A stretch of 64,000 nucleotides of DNA from CAYTGM01 sp964437365 (lineage in GTDB: Bacteria > Sumerlaeota > Sumerlaeia > SLMS01), in the NCBI GenBank assembly GCA_964437365.1, contig CAYTGM010000018.1, positions 1-64,000 of the forward strand, written 5' to 3'. Position numbers and translations under genes: made by a program. The notes beneath the pieces were generated by a model. That model ran no database searches. It saw only the letters and a program-made list of their open reading frames with translations, and was not told where the DNA came from. Of the stretch, positions 18,595-27,604 are shown piece after piece; within the stretch, counting starts at the first letter, position 1, and each line of letters opens with the position of its first letter.

Positions 18595-19511
18595 GAATTA
18601 TCCACGTAGGAGATCTTCACTTCTCCTCCGTTCCTGTCAATCCCTTCAAGTATTTTGGAAAGCGTTCCCTCGGCGTTGGCAACCTGCTGGTTGGTGGACG
18701 GATCAGGCGCTTTAGAACCGAGCACGCACCAGCGCTCGCCTCATTTATACAAGAAAGAAAGCCTGATGTACTTTTCTTCAGTGGCGATTTTTCGACCACG
18801 GCCGTTCGTTCTGAGTTTGAAAAGGCTCGTGAAATTTTCGATAATATCGTGCAGAAGAATGAAGTTTCTGTCTATACAGTACCCGGCAATCATGATTGTT
18901 ATACCCGGTCACAAGTTTCTGCACCGCTGATGCGAAACGTGCTGGGTGAAAAATACCAGGTGGAGGAAACGATTTCTCTCCATCGACTTCCAGGGCAGGA
19001 TGTTGGGGTACTTGCTATCAATGCTGGCACAAGCAATGGACTGGGGTCTCATGGAGAGCTGAAAAAGGTTCATGAGGATTTCATCAAGAATGAATTGGTA
19101 GCGGAAGGCAAGGGTCTGAAGGCATTGCACGTATTGTGTCATTTCCCGGCGGAAGAACCTAAGCCGCTCCTTAAGCATGATCGCGGAATTCAGCTGAGGA
19201 ATGCTGATGGACTGCTGAAAAAGTTGAATGAACTGGCGATTCCTGTCGTCTGGCATCATGGTCATCATCACTATCGCTGGGTATTTCGTAGTCCTCGTTA
19301 TGAAAAGATAATCTATTTGAATGCCGGAGCACCGTTGATGCGCAGCGGCGAAAAAGTACCGGACCTGGGTTTTCATGAAGTAAACCTGGAGAAGGGGCAG
19401 AATTATTCGTTCTCGACGTGGTCACGCTTCATCGGTGAGGATTGGAAAGAGCATCATTTCGCTCCACCTGATGAAGGGTTTCTTGACCTGCAAAAGCGTC
19501 AGGTAGAATAA
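18591..19511 (+). CDS. Calcineurin-like metallophosphoesterase
   Basis: The 306-residue protein carries the full metal-binding set: GDLH (Asp8, His10), SGDF (Asp66), PGNHD (99-103) and GHHH near 223. The family hydrolyses phosphomonoesters, phosphodiesters or nucleotides using two metals; no substrate-specific feature is evident. It is translationally coupled to the RDD protein through an ATGA overlap, suggesting a shared envelope-related job, perhaps at the inner face of the membrane. Confidence 0.88.
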   Translation: MRIIHVGDLHFSSVPVNPFKYFGKRSLGVGNLLVGGRIRRFRTEHAPALASFIQERKPDVLFFSGDFSTTAVRSEFEKAREIFDNIVQKNEVSVYTVPGNHDCYTRSQVSAPLMRNVLGEKYQVEETISLHRLPGQDVGVLAINAGTSNGLGSHGELKKVHEDFIKNELVAEGKGLKALHVLCHFPAEEPKPLLKHDRGIQLRNADGLLKKLNELAIPVVWHHGHHHYRWVFRSPRYEKIIYLNAGAPLMRSGEKVPDLGFHEVNLEKGQNYSFSTWSRFIGEDWKEHHFAPPDEGFLDLQKRQVE

Positions 19512-19554
19512 TCAAAAAAAGTTAAGGCCTGAACAAACCAGCTAATAAAGTGTC

Positions 19555-19583
19555 TGGTCCTTTATTCCTGAATGCTTTATACT
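19555..19583 (+). promoter_or_regulatory. Candidate promoter of the ECF sigma operon
   Basis: TGGTCC (19555-19560) and TATACT (19578-19583) are separated by 17 bases. The -10 is good and the -35 weak. Confidence 0.35.
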
Positions 19584-19646
19584 TGAAATAGCTGGAGTTT
19601 TGGAGAGACAAAGCCTCCGGCGTACCGTCGCGAAGGAGATTCAGCC

Positions 19647-19688
19647 GTGCAACTTTCAGAAAGAACCCAGAACCGTGGCTCTCAGTGA
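19647..19688 (+). CDS. Possible 13-residue leader peptide overlapping the sigma-factor start
   Basis: A GTG at 19647 follows a strong AAGGAG by eight bases and reads MQLSERTQNRGSQ to a TGA ending at 19688. It overlaps the likely sigma-factor start at 19675 in another frame. Either it is a leader peptide coupling translation, or the true sigma N-terminus begins here and an indel shifts the frame near 19675-19690. Confidence 0.3.
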   Translation: MQLSERTQNRGSQ

Positions 19689-20277
19689 TGTTCCCGCAGA
19701 ACTAGTCGACCGCTGTCGAACAGGCGATGCCGCCGCCTTCGATGAGCTCTTTAACCGAATTCATGACGATCTCTTTCGTTGGACCTTTTCCCTCGTCCGC
19801 AATGAAGACGATGCCCTGGAAATCATGCAGGAATGCTTTGTACGCATCTTTCGTCACTTGCACAGACTTGAGGATTCTAAAAAGTTTCCACATTGGGTTT
19901 CCCGGTTAGTCATCAACCAGACAAATACTTATCGTGTAAAAAGAAGAAAAAACCAAACCGAAGAGCTGGAAGAAGGATATGATGTAGAAGAGAGTTCACT
20001 GCCGATTCAAGGCAGCGCTGGTGCAGACCCAAGAGAGGCTGCTGCTCGCGGAGAAATTCTCAGTAAAGTAAACGAAGCCATCGCCGAGCTCCCACCGAGG
20101 CAACGAACTGCTGTTATGCTCTTTGATGTAAAGGGATATACAATCAGAGAAATTGCTGAAGAGTTAGGATGTTCCGAAGGCGCCGTGAAATTTAATATTT
20201 TTCAAGGCAGACGAAAGCTTCGCACATTACTAGAAGGTTACTCGGATAAATTCGGGAACCTCAGTCTAGCGGAGTAA
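19675..20277 (+). CDS. ECF-type RNA polymerase sigma factor
   Basis: Region 2 is visible as DAAAFDELFNRIHDDLFRWT and DALEIMQECFVRIFRHL, and region 4 as ELPPRQRTAVMLFDVKGYTI with the helix-turn-helix EIAEELGCSEGAVKFNIFQG. The likely start is GTG 19675 (about 200 residues, usual for ECF factors). A TTG at 19600 in frame lies only two bases after GGAG and adds 25 non-conserved residues. The next gene begins 4 bp after the stop and uses GGAG within the sigma gene's end, as in sigma/anti-sigma pairs. Confidence 0.88.
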   Translation: MALSDVPAELVDRCRTGDAAAFDELFNRIHDDLFRWTFSLVRNEDDALEIMQECFVRIFRHLHRLEDSKKFPHWVSRLVINQTNTYRVKRRKNQTEELEEGYDVEESSLPIQGSAGADPREAAARGEILSKVNEAIAELPPRQRTAVMLFDVKGYTIREIAEELGCSEGAVKFNIFQGRRKLRTLLEGYSDKFGNLSLAE

Positions 20278-20281
20278 ATTT

Positions 20282-22075
20282 ATGGACAAAAAGAAAACTG
20301 AGCTTAGAGATTTTCCGTATCCGGAAAATTGGGAACCGGAAGATGACATTGGTACCGAATGGGATTCGCTTTTTGCAGCGATGCAGGAAAGTGACATCCC
20401 AAAGCCCGTATCTTCGCGCAAGTTTGATGCAGTGCGACTCGAAGCGCGCTTCGCTCTCGAACAGGAAGGTGTGCTTGTCGATCAGGAATGGGAATCGGTG
20501 TCGAAACTTATCCACGCTGCAGAGAATCCTGAGCCTCCAACGAAGGCACACCTGAAGGCTATACACCTCGAAACGCGGAGACAGCTTATACGTGAAGGTG
20601 TGCTGGAGGAAACACCTGCAAAGGAAAAGGCTGAGGGCGAAGATCTTTCATTCGGACAATGGGTGCAACTTCTTCTTTCTGGTGGCCGCACCGGCGGGCA
20701 GATTGTCAGACTTGGTCTAGCTGCATCTGTGGCTTTCATTGTTGGTATCCAGATGAGCCAGACGGATTCGCCTTCATCAATTTCAAGGGAAGACTCCACG
20801 TCTGTCACCCAGGTGCCCTCCTCTATCCAAGCAGAGAAAGCAGAGCCTGAATCTGGTGAGAGAGTTGCAGCTGCTGATGTTTCGGAGCCCATCGTCACAG
20901 CTTCTCTTTCATCCCCTAAGACGGAGAGACTGAAGACGGCTGAAGTTCCAGCCGAACCGAATGCAACAGGCGGGGGAGTTGAAGCACCCGATAATGCTTT
21001 TGCCAGCGCTGAAGCAACGGCGTCGGAAGCAAGGTCTACACAGGGTCGGTTTGTGACAGAAATTCCCCGTGCCCTTCAGGATACATCCAACACGTCATCG
21101 AATTGGGATATTACAGCTCCAGTTCAGAATACCTGGAGAATGTCCGAAGAGAGTAATGTATCGTCAGTGCCAGTAGCTGCCGCCTATGGTCCACGTCGTG
21201 AACCGCAGGGAAGTCTTTCTCTTCAGGCAATGAACCAGCTTCAAAATCTGAAGCTCAAGATGATGCTTCAAGGTGATGGACGGCTTCTTGAAGATGTAAC
21301 CCGCATTGAAGGCATGCTCTCTGAAATCATTCAGAAGAATGAGTGGACTGCAGAAGGTAAAGGCGGCCTGATCGAGCGCTACCAGTCAGCAGAACGCGCC
21401 AGGCTTTCTCGTCGCTGGGACGTTGCCATTCCTGCCTATCAACAGATTTCACAGGACTCGGGTCTAAGTTGGCTCGCGGTAATGGCTGAGTTTCAAATTG
21501 CCGAGATCGCCTTCGAAGAGATATATGATTATGAGCTTTCACTCGAATCGTACTTGAAATGCCTGAAGGAGTACCCGGGCCAGGACCTGAGCAAGGACAC
21601 GGAAGATTATATACGTGCTCGAGTTGATATTCTCAAGGAAGGTATAGAAGATCAGTGGCAGTCTCTGAGGCATTTTCAGATCGCGCAATCTGGTAGCATG
21701 TCCGATTCAGAAACAGTTCTTCGACTGATGCGTGTTGTTGAGTCTTCACCTTCATTGATTCTTGTCAAGAAGTCAGCAGAACAATTGAAGGACATCATGA
21801 TCGCTGATTCGCTCAAAAGAGAATTGAATCACCTGGAAGTGATTGATGTTCTTCGTACATCGATTTCACGACTGAAGGATGATAACACCAAGGCACTCAT
21901 TCAGCTTTACCTTGCTGAAATCGTTGAGCGTCGAGGACAGAATTTCGTCCAGGCCTATTCGGAATATCGTCGTGTGATTGCCATGGATCCAAATCCAGAA
22001 ATCAGAGCTGTGGCCGTGAAGAGACTGGAAGCCGTTGGCAGCAAGTGGATGGCTGCTCTTGATCAATCCAACTGA
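20282..22075 (+). CDS. Probable membrane-anchored sigma-factor partner with duplicated N-terminal motif and TPR-like C-terminus
   Basis: The 597-residue product has two 40-residue N-terminal repeats (26-65 and 69-108), each starting EW(D/E)S and ending EGVL. One membrane segment follows at about 141-158 (IVRLGLAASVAFIVGIQM), then a Ser/Pro/Ala-rich linker to about 290, then helical TPR-like repeats that include AEFQIAEIAFEEIYDYELSL. With the membrane span in the middle and the ECF gene directly upstream, the N-terminus is likely cytoplasmic and may bind the sigma factor, but no known anti-sigma motif (such as a ZAS HxxxCxxC) is present. The periplasmic TPR part could sense a ligand or assembly state. 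The function is inference. Confidence 0.65.
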   Translation: MDKKKTELRDFPYPENWEPEDDIGTEWDSLFAAMQESDIPKPVSSRKFDAVRLEARFALEQEGVLVDQEWESVSKLIHAAENPEPPTKAHLKAIHLETRRQLIREGVLEETPAKEKAEGEDLSFGQWVQLLLSGGRTGGQIVRLGLAASVAFIVGIQMSQTDSPSSISREDSTSVTQVPSSIQAEKAEPESGERVAAADVSEPIVTASLSSPKTERLKTAEVPAEPNATGGGVEAPDNAFASAEATASEARSTQGRFVTEIPRALQDTSNTSSNWDITAPVQNTWRMSEESNVSSVPVAAAYGPRREPQGSLSLQAMNQLQNLKLKMMLQGDGRLLEDVTRIEGMLSEIIQKNEWTAEGKGGLIERYQSAERARLSRRWDVAIPAYQQISQDSGLSWLAVMAEFQIAEIAFEEIYDYELSLESYLKCLKEYPGQDLSKDTEDYIRARVDILKEGIEDQWQSLRHFQIAQSGSMSDSETVLRLMRVVESSPSLILVKKSAEQLKDIMIADSLKRELNHLEVIDVLRTSISRLKDDNTKALIQLYLAEIVERRGQNFVQAYSEYRRVIAMDPNPEIRAVAVKRLEAVGSKWMAALDQSN

Positions 22076-22097
22076 TACCTGAAATTACTGACTTGAA

Positions 22098-22136
22098 ACG
22101 GCTATTTCCTCGTTGATCTGAAGGGGAAGTAGCCGT
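22098..22136 (+). terminator. Long hairpin between the sigma operon and the thioredoxin-like gene
   Basis: ACGGCTA (22098-22104) pairs with TAGCCGT (22130-22136), and the stem extends inwards to about 14 pairs with two G-U wobbles and an 11-base loop. There is no T-run after it, so intrinsic termination is uncertain. Confidence 0.4.
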
Positions 22137-22162
22137 AGTATTCCCATAGAAAGGAGCATATA

Positions 22163-22759
22163 ATGGCTCTGACACCCTCCACCATGAGACCCCTGAAAGA
22201 TAAAGCTCCTGACTTTTCACTTCCCTCCGTTAATGGGAAGACCTACGAGCTCAAGAGCTTCCGCGATGCGAAAGCGCTCGTTGTCGCTTTTATCTGTAAC
22301 CATTGTCCTTATGTCAAACATCTTGAAGACGGTCTGATCCAGTTCCACAGGGAATTCTCGGTACAGGGAGTTGCTTTTGTGGCGATTAGCTCTAACAATG
22401 TTGAGACTCATCCCGATGATAGTTTCGAAAACATGAAGCGGGTCAGTGAATCCAAGGATTATCGTTTTCCTTATCTATACGACGAAACTCAACAAGTCGC
22501 CAAAGATTTCAGGGCATCCTGCACTCCAGATTTCTTTGTTTTTGATTCTGACAGAAAACTTGTCTATCGTGGCCAGTTCGATGACAGCCGCCCTGGTAAT
22601 AATATCCCAGTGACAGGAGATAGCTTGAAGCAGGCAGTGCAAGCTGTGCTTAATGATGAAGCTGTTCCGGACCTTCAAAAGCCTTCCGTCGGATGTAATA
22701 TCAAATGGAAAGCGGGCAATGAGCCCGATTACGTGAAAGGTCTGAAGGCTGAGGCCTGA
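22163..22759 (+). CDS. Thioredoxin-fold protein, AhpC/TSA-like, with CNHC motif
   Basis: The 198-residue product has the layout of stand-alone peroxiredoxin-like/TlpA-like proteins: APDFSLPSVNGKTY, then a CNHC redox pair (Cys45, Cys48) followed by PYVKHL, and the cis-Pro segment CTPDFFVF. AAAGGAG lies eight bases before the ATG. There is no signal peptide, so it is cytoplasmic. The family is widespread next to unrelated genes and its substrate is unknown; a thiol-disulfide or peroxide reduction role is likely. Confidence 0.88.
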   Translation: MALTPSTMRPLKDKAPDFSLPSVNGKTYELKSFRDAKALVVAFICNHCPYVKHLEDGLIQFHREFSVQGVAFVAISSNNVETHPDDSFENMKRVSESKDYRFPYLYDETQQVAKDFRASCTPDFFVFDSDRKLVYRGQFDDSRPGNNIPVTGDSLKQAVQAVLNDEAVPDLQKPSVGCNIKWKAGNEPDYVKGLKAEA

Positions 22760-22786
22760 CTCGAATATACATCAGCCGCACCAAAT

Positions 22787-24085
22787 TTAGCAATTGTTTA
22801 ACCGACAACGATTAAGGTCATAGAACTCTTCCGCATTTCCTAAGAGCAGGCGCTGTACAATACCTTCAAGATCACTTTCTCTCAGCCAGCCCTCCTGGAC
22901 TAGCTCAAGCAAAGCTCGGTGCAGTCCTTTCCTTGCTATACTCGCATGACCGGGGATCATCTCAACCATGCCAAAGTCGCCACCAAAGAGGAACAACTTG
23001 CTGGCCGATACAGCTCCCAGGAACTCCTTTACGAACCGAACCGATGCGACAGGATTAATGATCCAGGACCAGCAAAGATCGATATAGGCATTCTCGTACT
23101 GCTTAGCTACCGCGATGGCCTGTTCCTGAAAAGGGTAGCAACTATGCATAAAGACGAACTTGTTTCCCGGGTAGCGCCGGCACAGATCTGACATATCTCC
23201 AGGGTTCGTTGCAACCATATGCAGCGGCATGGCATTGTGACCCGCGTGATACCCCGTATGTAACTTGACCGGAAGCTGATACTCTTCGCCCTTCTTCATA
23301 CAATAATCGAAGAGATAGTCGTCGAGTGGTCTTCTATCAACCACGAATGCAGGTGTCTTCTCTTTTAAGACCTTATTGAAGATCCCTTCAGCCGTTTTCT
23401 TGTTGGTTTCTTGAGGGTTCAAACGTTTCCCGTATGCTTCCTGGCTCTTCATTGCCACGGCTCGTGGTGCGTATCTTTCAAAGGTTATATCTATGCATTC
23501 CAGTGCTTCCTCGAATTCACAGATCTGGCGACCGGCGACCCTTTCAAGCATGGGGACGTCCAGCATTGCTCCAAGATGAACGAAACTTAAATCCTGCAGC
23601 ATCATGTCAGGGTACGCTGTTTCGCAAAAGGGAGCTACCTCAAGGCTGTTTACTTGGATATGATCAAGCTTGGTTATGTCTTTAAGAACATGCTTGTAAT
23701 AACCTGGTTTAATAAGTTTCTCAAGGCCTTCCTGAACGCGGGTCCATGTTTCATCGTTTAAGTCTTGAATACCAAAGAGTGCTTTAACAGACTCACGAAC
23801 GCACATGCCATAGCCGGTGTGTTTCATTCGCTCCCACCACGGGCTGATCATCCTCCATTTTACATCGGGAGCAACATCAGGCTTGAAGTAAGTTTGTATA
23901 TCATCCAGAGGCATACCTGCCACGTGAAGATCCGAGTCAACGTATTGCGTGAAGAAAACTCCGATATCATGAAGCTTCCAACCCTCGCCTCCGTTGAGTC
24001 TTGTTTCTTCTTCAAACAGATGTTCATGAGTATCAGCAAGAGGAGCCTCATAGACATGATTGAGCAGTGATTGTGAGAGTTCCAT
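22787..24085 (-). CDS. Amidohydrolase-superfamily (amidohydrolase 2-like) protein
   Basis: I choose the ATG at 24085, with AGGGA nine bases upstream; an in-frame start at 24151 adds 22 residues of unrelated sequence. The N-terminus has the DTHEHLFEE metal motif (HxH), the middle has KLHTGYHAGH, then FMHSCYP and a late FGGDFGM Asp, as in decarboxylase/lactonase-type amidohydrolases with a TIM barrel. No signal peptide is present. Substrate is unknown. It is convergent with the thioredoxin-like gene. Confidence 0.82.
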   Translation of the reverse strand: MELSQSLLNHVYEAPLADTHEHLFEEETRLNGGEGWKLHDIGVFFTQYVDSDLHVAGMPLDDIQTYFKPDVAPDVKWRMISPWWERMKHTGYGMCVRESVKALFGIQDLNDETWTRVQEGLEKLIKPGYYKHVLKDITKLDHIQVNSLEVAPFCETAYPDMMLQDLSFVHLGAMLDVPMLERVAGRQICEFEEALECIDITFERYAPRAVAMKSQEAYGKRLNPQETNKKTAEGIFNKVLKEKTPAFVVDRRPLDDYLFDYCMKKGEEYQLPVKLHTGYHAGHNAMPLHMVATNPGDMSDLCRRYPGNKFVFMHSCYPFQEQAIAVAKQYENAYIDLCWSWIINPVASVRFVKEFLGAVSASKLFLFGGDFGMVEMIPGHASIARKGLHRALLELVQEGWLRESDLEGIVQRLLLGNAEEFYDLNRCRLNNC

Positions 24086-24168
24086 TAGCATATTTCCCTG
24101 TATTCGTTCCAAAGATACAAGCGCAAATCTTGCTCGGTGTCGATCAAACAATTGGCAGAAAGATCATA

Positions 24169-24903
24169 CTAAAAGGTCAGGAAGAACCAGAATAAACCTG
24201 TGGGTATGACCTGAAGGTAAAAATTATCCCATCCATGGGGGGATACTGCTTCAACGATCGTCGCTATAATGGCGATGGTGAAAATTGCCATCCAGTTTGT
24301 ATTGATATACCCTTGAGTGAGAACAGACCCAAAGAGAAGTGCCAGAAGACTCGCGATAAAGACGGATAGACTCCCTTCGAAGGTGCGATATGCGACTACA
24401 TTCCCTTTCCGAGAAACAGGGTATTTCATCTTGCCGTATTTTGTTCCGACGGGTTCTGCAACGGCATCAGCAATACCCGTTACAAGGTAACCAGTTATGG
24501 CCAGGTTCCCGTAGACCAGATTCCCGATTACCCCTCCGAACAGGGTAGCGAGGTAGGGAATCAAGATGAAGTAGGTTCTGTAGGGAGCATCCTTTTCACG
24601 CGCCAAGGCTTCATAGAGCAGGTTGCCATTACCTCGGAGAATTGCATAAAAGATCACCAGTGAAACAGATGACCCGAAAACCACAAGGCTACTAAGCCCG
24701 AAGAAGAATTGTACGGCAGCGGCCGTGAAGAATATAAGAAAGTGAAAGCATTTGCGTGTATATCCTGTTCTCCATCCAAGGTCTCTCTTAAGTTTGCCCG
24801 AAAAGTATAGGGCTGTGAGACCGCATAGGAAACCAATTGGCGAAACGACGAAGATCTCGCACAGGCTTGGAATCCAAGGTTCAATAATTTGAGGAAGATA
24901 CAT
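24169..24903 (-). CDS. Phytol/dolichol-kinase-like CTP-dependent membrane protein
   Basis: The 244-residue protein has about seven membrane spans. Family motifs are visible: YTRKCFHF (Arg-Lys...His), GIADAVAEPVGTKYGKMKY, RTFEGS, and VEAVSPHGWDNF near the end, which match the polyprenol kinase/CDP-DAG synthase-like fold. Members phosphorylate an isoprenoid alcohol with CTP. The gene lies between the aldehyde dehydrogenase and amidohydrolase genes on the same strand. Bacterial substrates of this branch are not defined. Confidence 0.75.
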   Translation of the reverse strand: MYLPQIIEPWIPSLCEIFVVSPIGFLCGLTALYFSGKLKRDLGWRTGYTRKCFHFLIFFTAAAVQFFFGLSSLVVFGSSVSLVIFYAILRGNGNLLYEALAREKDAPYRTYFILIPYLATLFGGVIGNLVYGNLAITGYLVTGIADAVAEPVGTKYGKMKYPVSRKGNVVAYRTFEGSLSVFIASLLALLFGSVLTQGYINTNWMAIFTIAIIATIVEAVSPHGWDNFYLQVIPTGLFWFFLTF

Positions 24904-24916
24904 GAAGAGTTGGCGA

Positions 24917-24940
24917 GGGCCTCTTAGGGTCGAGAGGCCC
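24917..24940 (-). terminator. Hairpin downstream of the aldehyde dehydrogenase gene
   Basis: GGGCCTCT (24917-24924) pairs with AGAGGCCC (24933-24940) around an 8-base loop. No T-run follows on the minus strand, so strength is unclear. Confidence 0.45.
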
Positions 24941-24948
24941 CCAATTCA

Positions 24949-26313
24949 TTACTTGATCCAGACGGTTTTAGCGTTGGTAAACTCAACGACACCTTCGCGG
25001 GCAAGCTCGCGACCATAGCCTGATTCTTTAATTCCTCCAAAGGGGAGGCGCGGGTCGCTTTTAACAAGACCGTTCACGAAAACAGCACCGGCATCTATAC
25101 GGGGAATGAGGTCACACATTTTTGTTTTATCCTCCGTCCAGAGGCTGGCTCCAAGACCGTAAGGACTATCATTGGCAATCTTCAGCATCTCCTCTTCATC
25201 TTTGAAGGTGATAAAGATTGCAACGGGTCCAAAAAACTCTTCGCTCCAGGCGGGATTGCCAGGCTGCACATTGGTCAGAATTGTAGGTTCGTAAAAGAAA
25301 CCTTCCTTCTCTGGTACCTTACCACCCACGACGACCTTCGCCCCTGCTTCAACGGATCGTTTCACCTGGTTGGCAAGTTCATCTCTCAGGTCCTCTCTCG
25401 CCATTGGTCCGATATTAATACCCTCCTGAGTAGGGTCGCCGACGACGCGAGTAGACATCTGCTCTTTAAATTTCTGGAGGAATGATTCTGCAACTGATTC
25501 GTGAACAAGAAAACGCTTCGCAGCTATACAGCTTTGCCCCGAGTTCAAGCAACGTGAACCCACTCCCACTTGTGCTGCAGAATCAAGGTCTGCATCGGGA
25601 AGAATGATGAAAGGGTCGCTTCCGCCGAGTTCAAGGACAGTCTTCTTCAGGAATTTGCCGCTCTGAGCTGCGACCTGCTTTCCTGCGCGAGTACTTCCTG
25701 TGAGTGTGACGCCTGCTATACGAGAATCCGCTATCACATTTGCTGCCTGCTCATTCGTGATATAGAGGTTTTGAAGTACCCCCTCGGGAAGTCCTGCCTC
25801 TGTCCACATATCTTCGATAATTTGAGCGCATTGTGGAGTGTTCGGAGAATGCTTGAGGAGAATAACATTTCCCGCAGCGAAACAGGGTGCCGCATGACGA
25901 AAAAGCTGCCAGAAGGGGAAGTTCCAGGGCATGATGGCGAGGATGGGACCCAGAGGTTCGTAAGTTACATAAGAGTCAGACCCATCGGATGGATGAGGGA
26001 CGGGTTTAAGAAATGATTCAGCGTTTTCCGCATAGTAACGAAGAGCTATGGCACACTTTTTTGATTCAGCTACACCCTCTGCAAGTGGTTTACCCATTTC
26101 TAAAGCCATGAGTTGCGCATACTCATCCGCTTTCGACTCAAGATTCTTCGCAACCTTCTCATAGACCGCAATGCGGTCCTTGATCGATTTCACCTTCCAT
26201 GCTTTAAAGGCTTCTGCTGCTTTTTTCAGCTTGGTTTCAAGCTGCTCGTCATCCAGCGTTTCGAATGATTTAACCAGTTGACCGTTGGCTGGATTGATAG
26301 TCTGATAGAGCAT
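24949..26313 (-). CDS. NAD(P)-dependent succinate-semialdehyde dehydrogenase-like aldehyde dehydrogenase
   Basis: The 454-residue length fits the compact SSADH-like branch. PWNFPFWQ (129-136) forms the cofactor pocket, GSTRAGKQVA the Rossmann turn, Glu228 (LELGGSDP) the general base and Cys262 (NSGQSCIAAKRF) the nucleophile. PFGGIKESGYGRELAREG closes the protein. AGGGAG lies seven bases before the ATG. It oxidises an aldehyde, perhaps succinate semialdehyde, to the acid. It is divergent from the DUF2961 gene. Confidence 0.88.
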   Translation of the reverse strand: MLYQTINPANGQLVKSFETLDDEQLETKLKKAAEAFKAWKVKSIKDRIAVYEKVAKNLESKADEYAQLMALEMGKPLAEGVAESKKCAIALRYYAENAESFLKPVPHPSDGSDSYVTYEPLGPILAIMPWNFPFWQLFRHAAPCFAAGNVILLKHSPNTPQCAQIIEDMWTEAGLPEGVLQNLYITNEQAANVIADSRIAGVTLTGSTRAGKQVAAQSGKFLKKTVLELGGSDPFIILPDADLDSAAQVGVGSRCLNSGQSCIAAKRFLVHESVAESFLQKFKEQMSTRVVGDPTQEGINIGPMAREDLRDELANQVKRSVEAGAKVVVGGKVPEKEGFFYEPTILTNVQPGNPAWSEEFFGPVAIFITFKDEEEMLKIANDSPYGLGASLWTEDKTKMCDLIPRIDAGAVFVNGLVKSDPRLPFGGIKESGYGRELAREGVVEFTNAKTVWIK

Positions 26314-26439
26314 GTGTGAACTCCCTGAGAAAGATTTCCCCGTTTTGTAATTTTAGACCGAGGGATGTCAACGAACTGAGGGTATCTCCAGACGTTGGAG
26401 TGGAAGGATCAAACAAAATCTCGGAGGCAATTGTACTCG

Positions 26440-27543
26440 ATGAATCAATTTCCATTTTTCGGAGCAGGTTGGGGATTTGGACAACTCCCGTTCTTGTCAA
26501 AGGCGAAAACCAGGTCCATAAGCGCAGAAAACTTTACAGGCGAAAAAGGGAAAGGCGGTATGGCGGAGAAAGGCTTCGGTGAGATTCCTGCACGAGAGCT
26601 CGGCAAAGGGTGGAAAATGTCACCCTGTATCACCCTTGGACCCAATGCAAAGGCAACTGTCGCCGATATAGAAGGCCCAGGAATTATCCAACATATATGG
26701 ATCACAACGTTTAAGGAGAACTGGAGAAAGATCGTTGTCCGCATCTATTGGGATGACCAAGAGCATCCCAGTGTTGAAGTTCCCCTCGGAGACTTCTTCT
26801 GCATGGGCTGGAAAGAGCACAGCAATGTCATCAGCATTCCTGTCTGCGTGAACCCAACTGGCGGGTTGAATTGCTACTGGCCGATGCCTTTCTACAAGAA
26901 AGCTCGGATCGTTGTCGAAAATATTACTCCCGACGACCTCGGAATGTTCTTTTATCAGATCAGCTATGCTTTGACAGATTTGCCGGAAGGCATCGGACAC
27001 TTTCATGCTCAATTCAGGCGCACCAATCCCGTTCCTTACAAAGATGTCTATACAATCATTGATGACATTAAAGGACATGGCCATTATGTGGGTACCTACG
27101 TTGCATGGCAGGCAAATAATGAAGGGTGGTGGGGTGAAGGTGAATTGAAGTTCTTCTTGGATGGGGATAAGGAGTATCCGACGATATGCGGAACCGGGAC
27201 TGAGGACTATTTTGGTGGAGCATGGGGCTTCGAGAACCCTCCTGGTACCTACAATACATATACAACACCTTTCCTCGGTTTTCATCAGCATGTAGGAGGG
27301 GATATGCACACGAAGCAAGGTCGACGATTTGGCATGTATCGCTGGCACATGATGGATCCTATTATCTTTCAGGAAGATCTACGTATTACTATGCAGGCAT
27401 TGGGGATAGGTAATGAACTGGAAGGCAAGGGGCGGTATCGTTGTCTTCAGGATGATATTGCCTCGGTCGCCTACTGGTATCAAACGCTACCTACGGCTCC
27501 TTTTCCTGAATTTCCAACTTTGGAGTATCTGGAAATCGTCTAA
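26440..27543 (+). CDS. DUF2961 family protein
   Basis: I choose ATG 26440, which has GGAGG about 12 bases upstream; a TTG at 26395 in frame is unlikely. The 367-residue product shows the family hallmarks: SISAENFTGEKGKGG near the N-terminus, GPGIIQHIWIT, PSVEVPLGDFF, LNCYWPMPF and GTGTEDYFGGAWGF. DUF2961 is a jelly-roll carbohydrate-active family; some members act on arabinofuranosyl/fructofuranosyl glycans as GH172 difructose-anhydride-type enzymes. No signal peptide is present. Specific function is not assignable here. Confidence 0.88.
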   Translation: MNQFPFFGAGWGFGQLPFLSKAKTRSISAENFTGEKGKGGMAEKGFGEIPARELGKGWKMSPCITLGPNAKATVADIEGPGIIQHIWITTFKENWRKIVVRIYWDDQEHPSVEVPLGDFFCMGWKEHSNVISIPVCVNPTGGLNCYWPMPFYKKARIVVENITPDDLGMFFYQISYALTDLPEGIGHFHAQFRRTNPVPYKDVYTIIDDIKGHGHYVGTYVAWQANNEGWWGEGELKFFLDGDKEYPTICGTGTEDYFGGAWGFENPPGTYNTYTTPFLGFHQHVGGDMHTKQGRRFGMYRWHMMDPIIFQEDLRITMQALGIGNELEGKGRYRCLQDDIASVAYWYQTLPTAPFPEFPTLEYLEIV

Positions 27544-27604
27544 GGAAATCATGGAGGGGAGGACTTCATGCTCAATCATCAACTCTTAATCATTGTGTGT
27601 TAGA

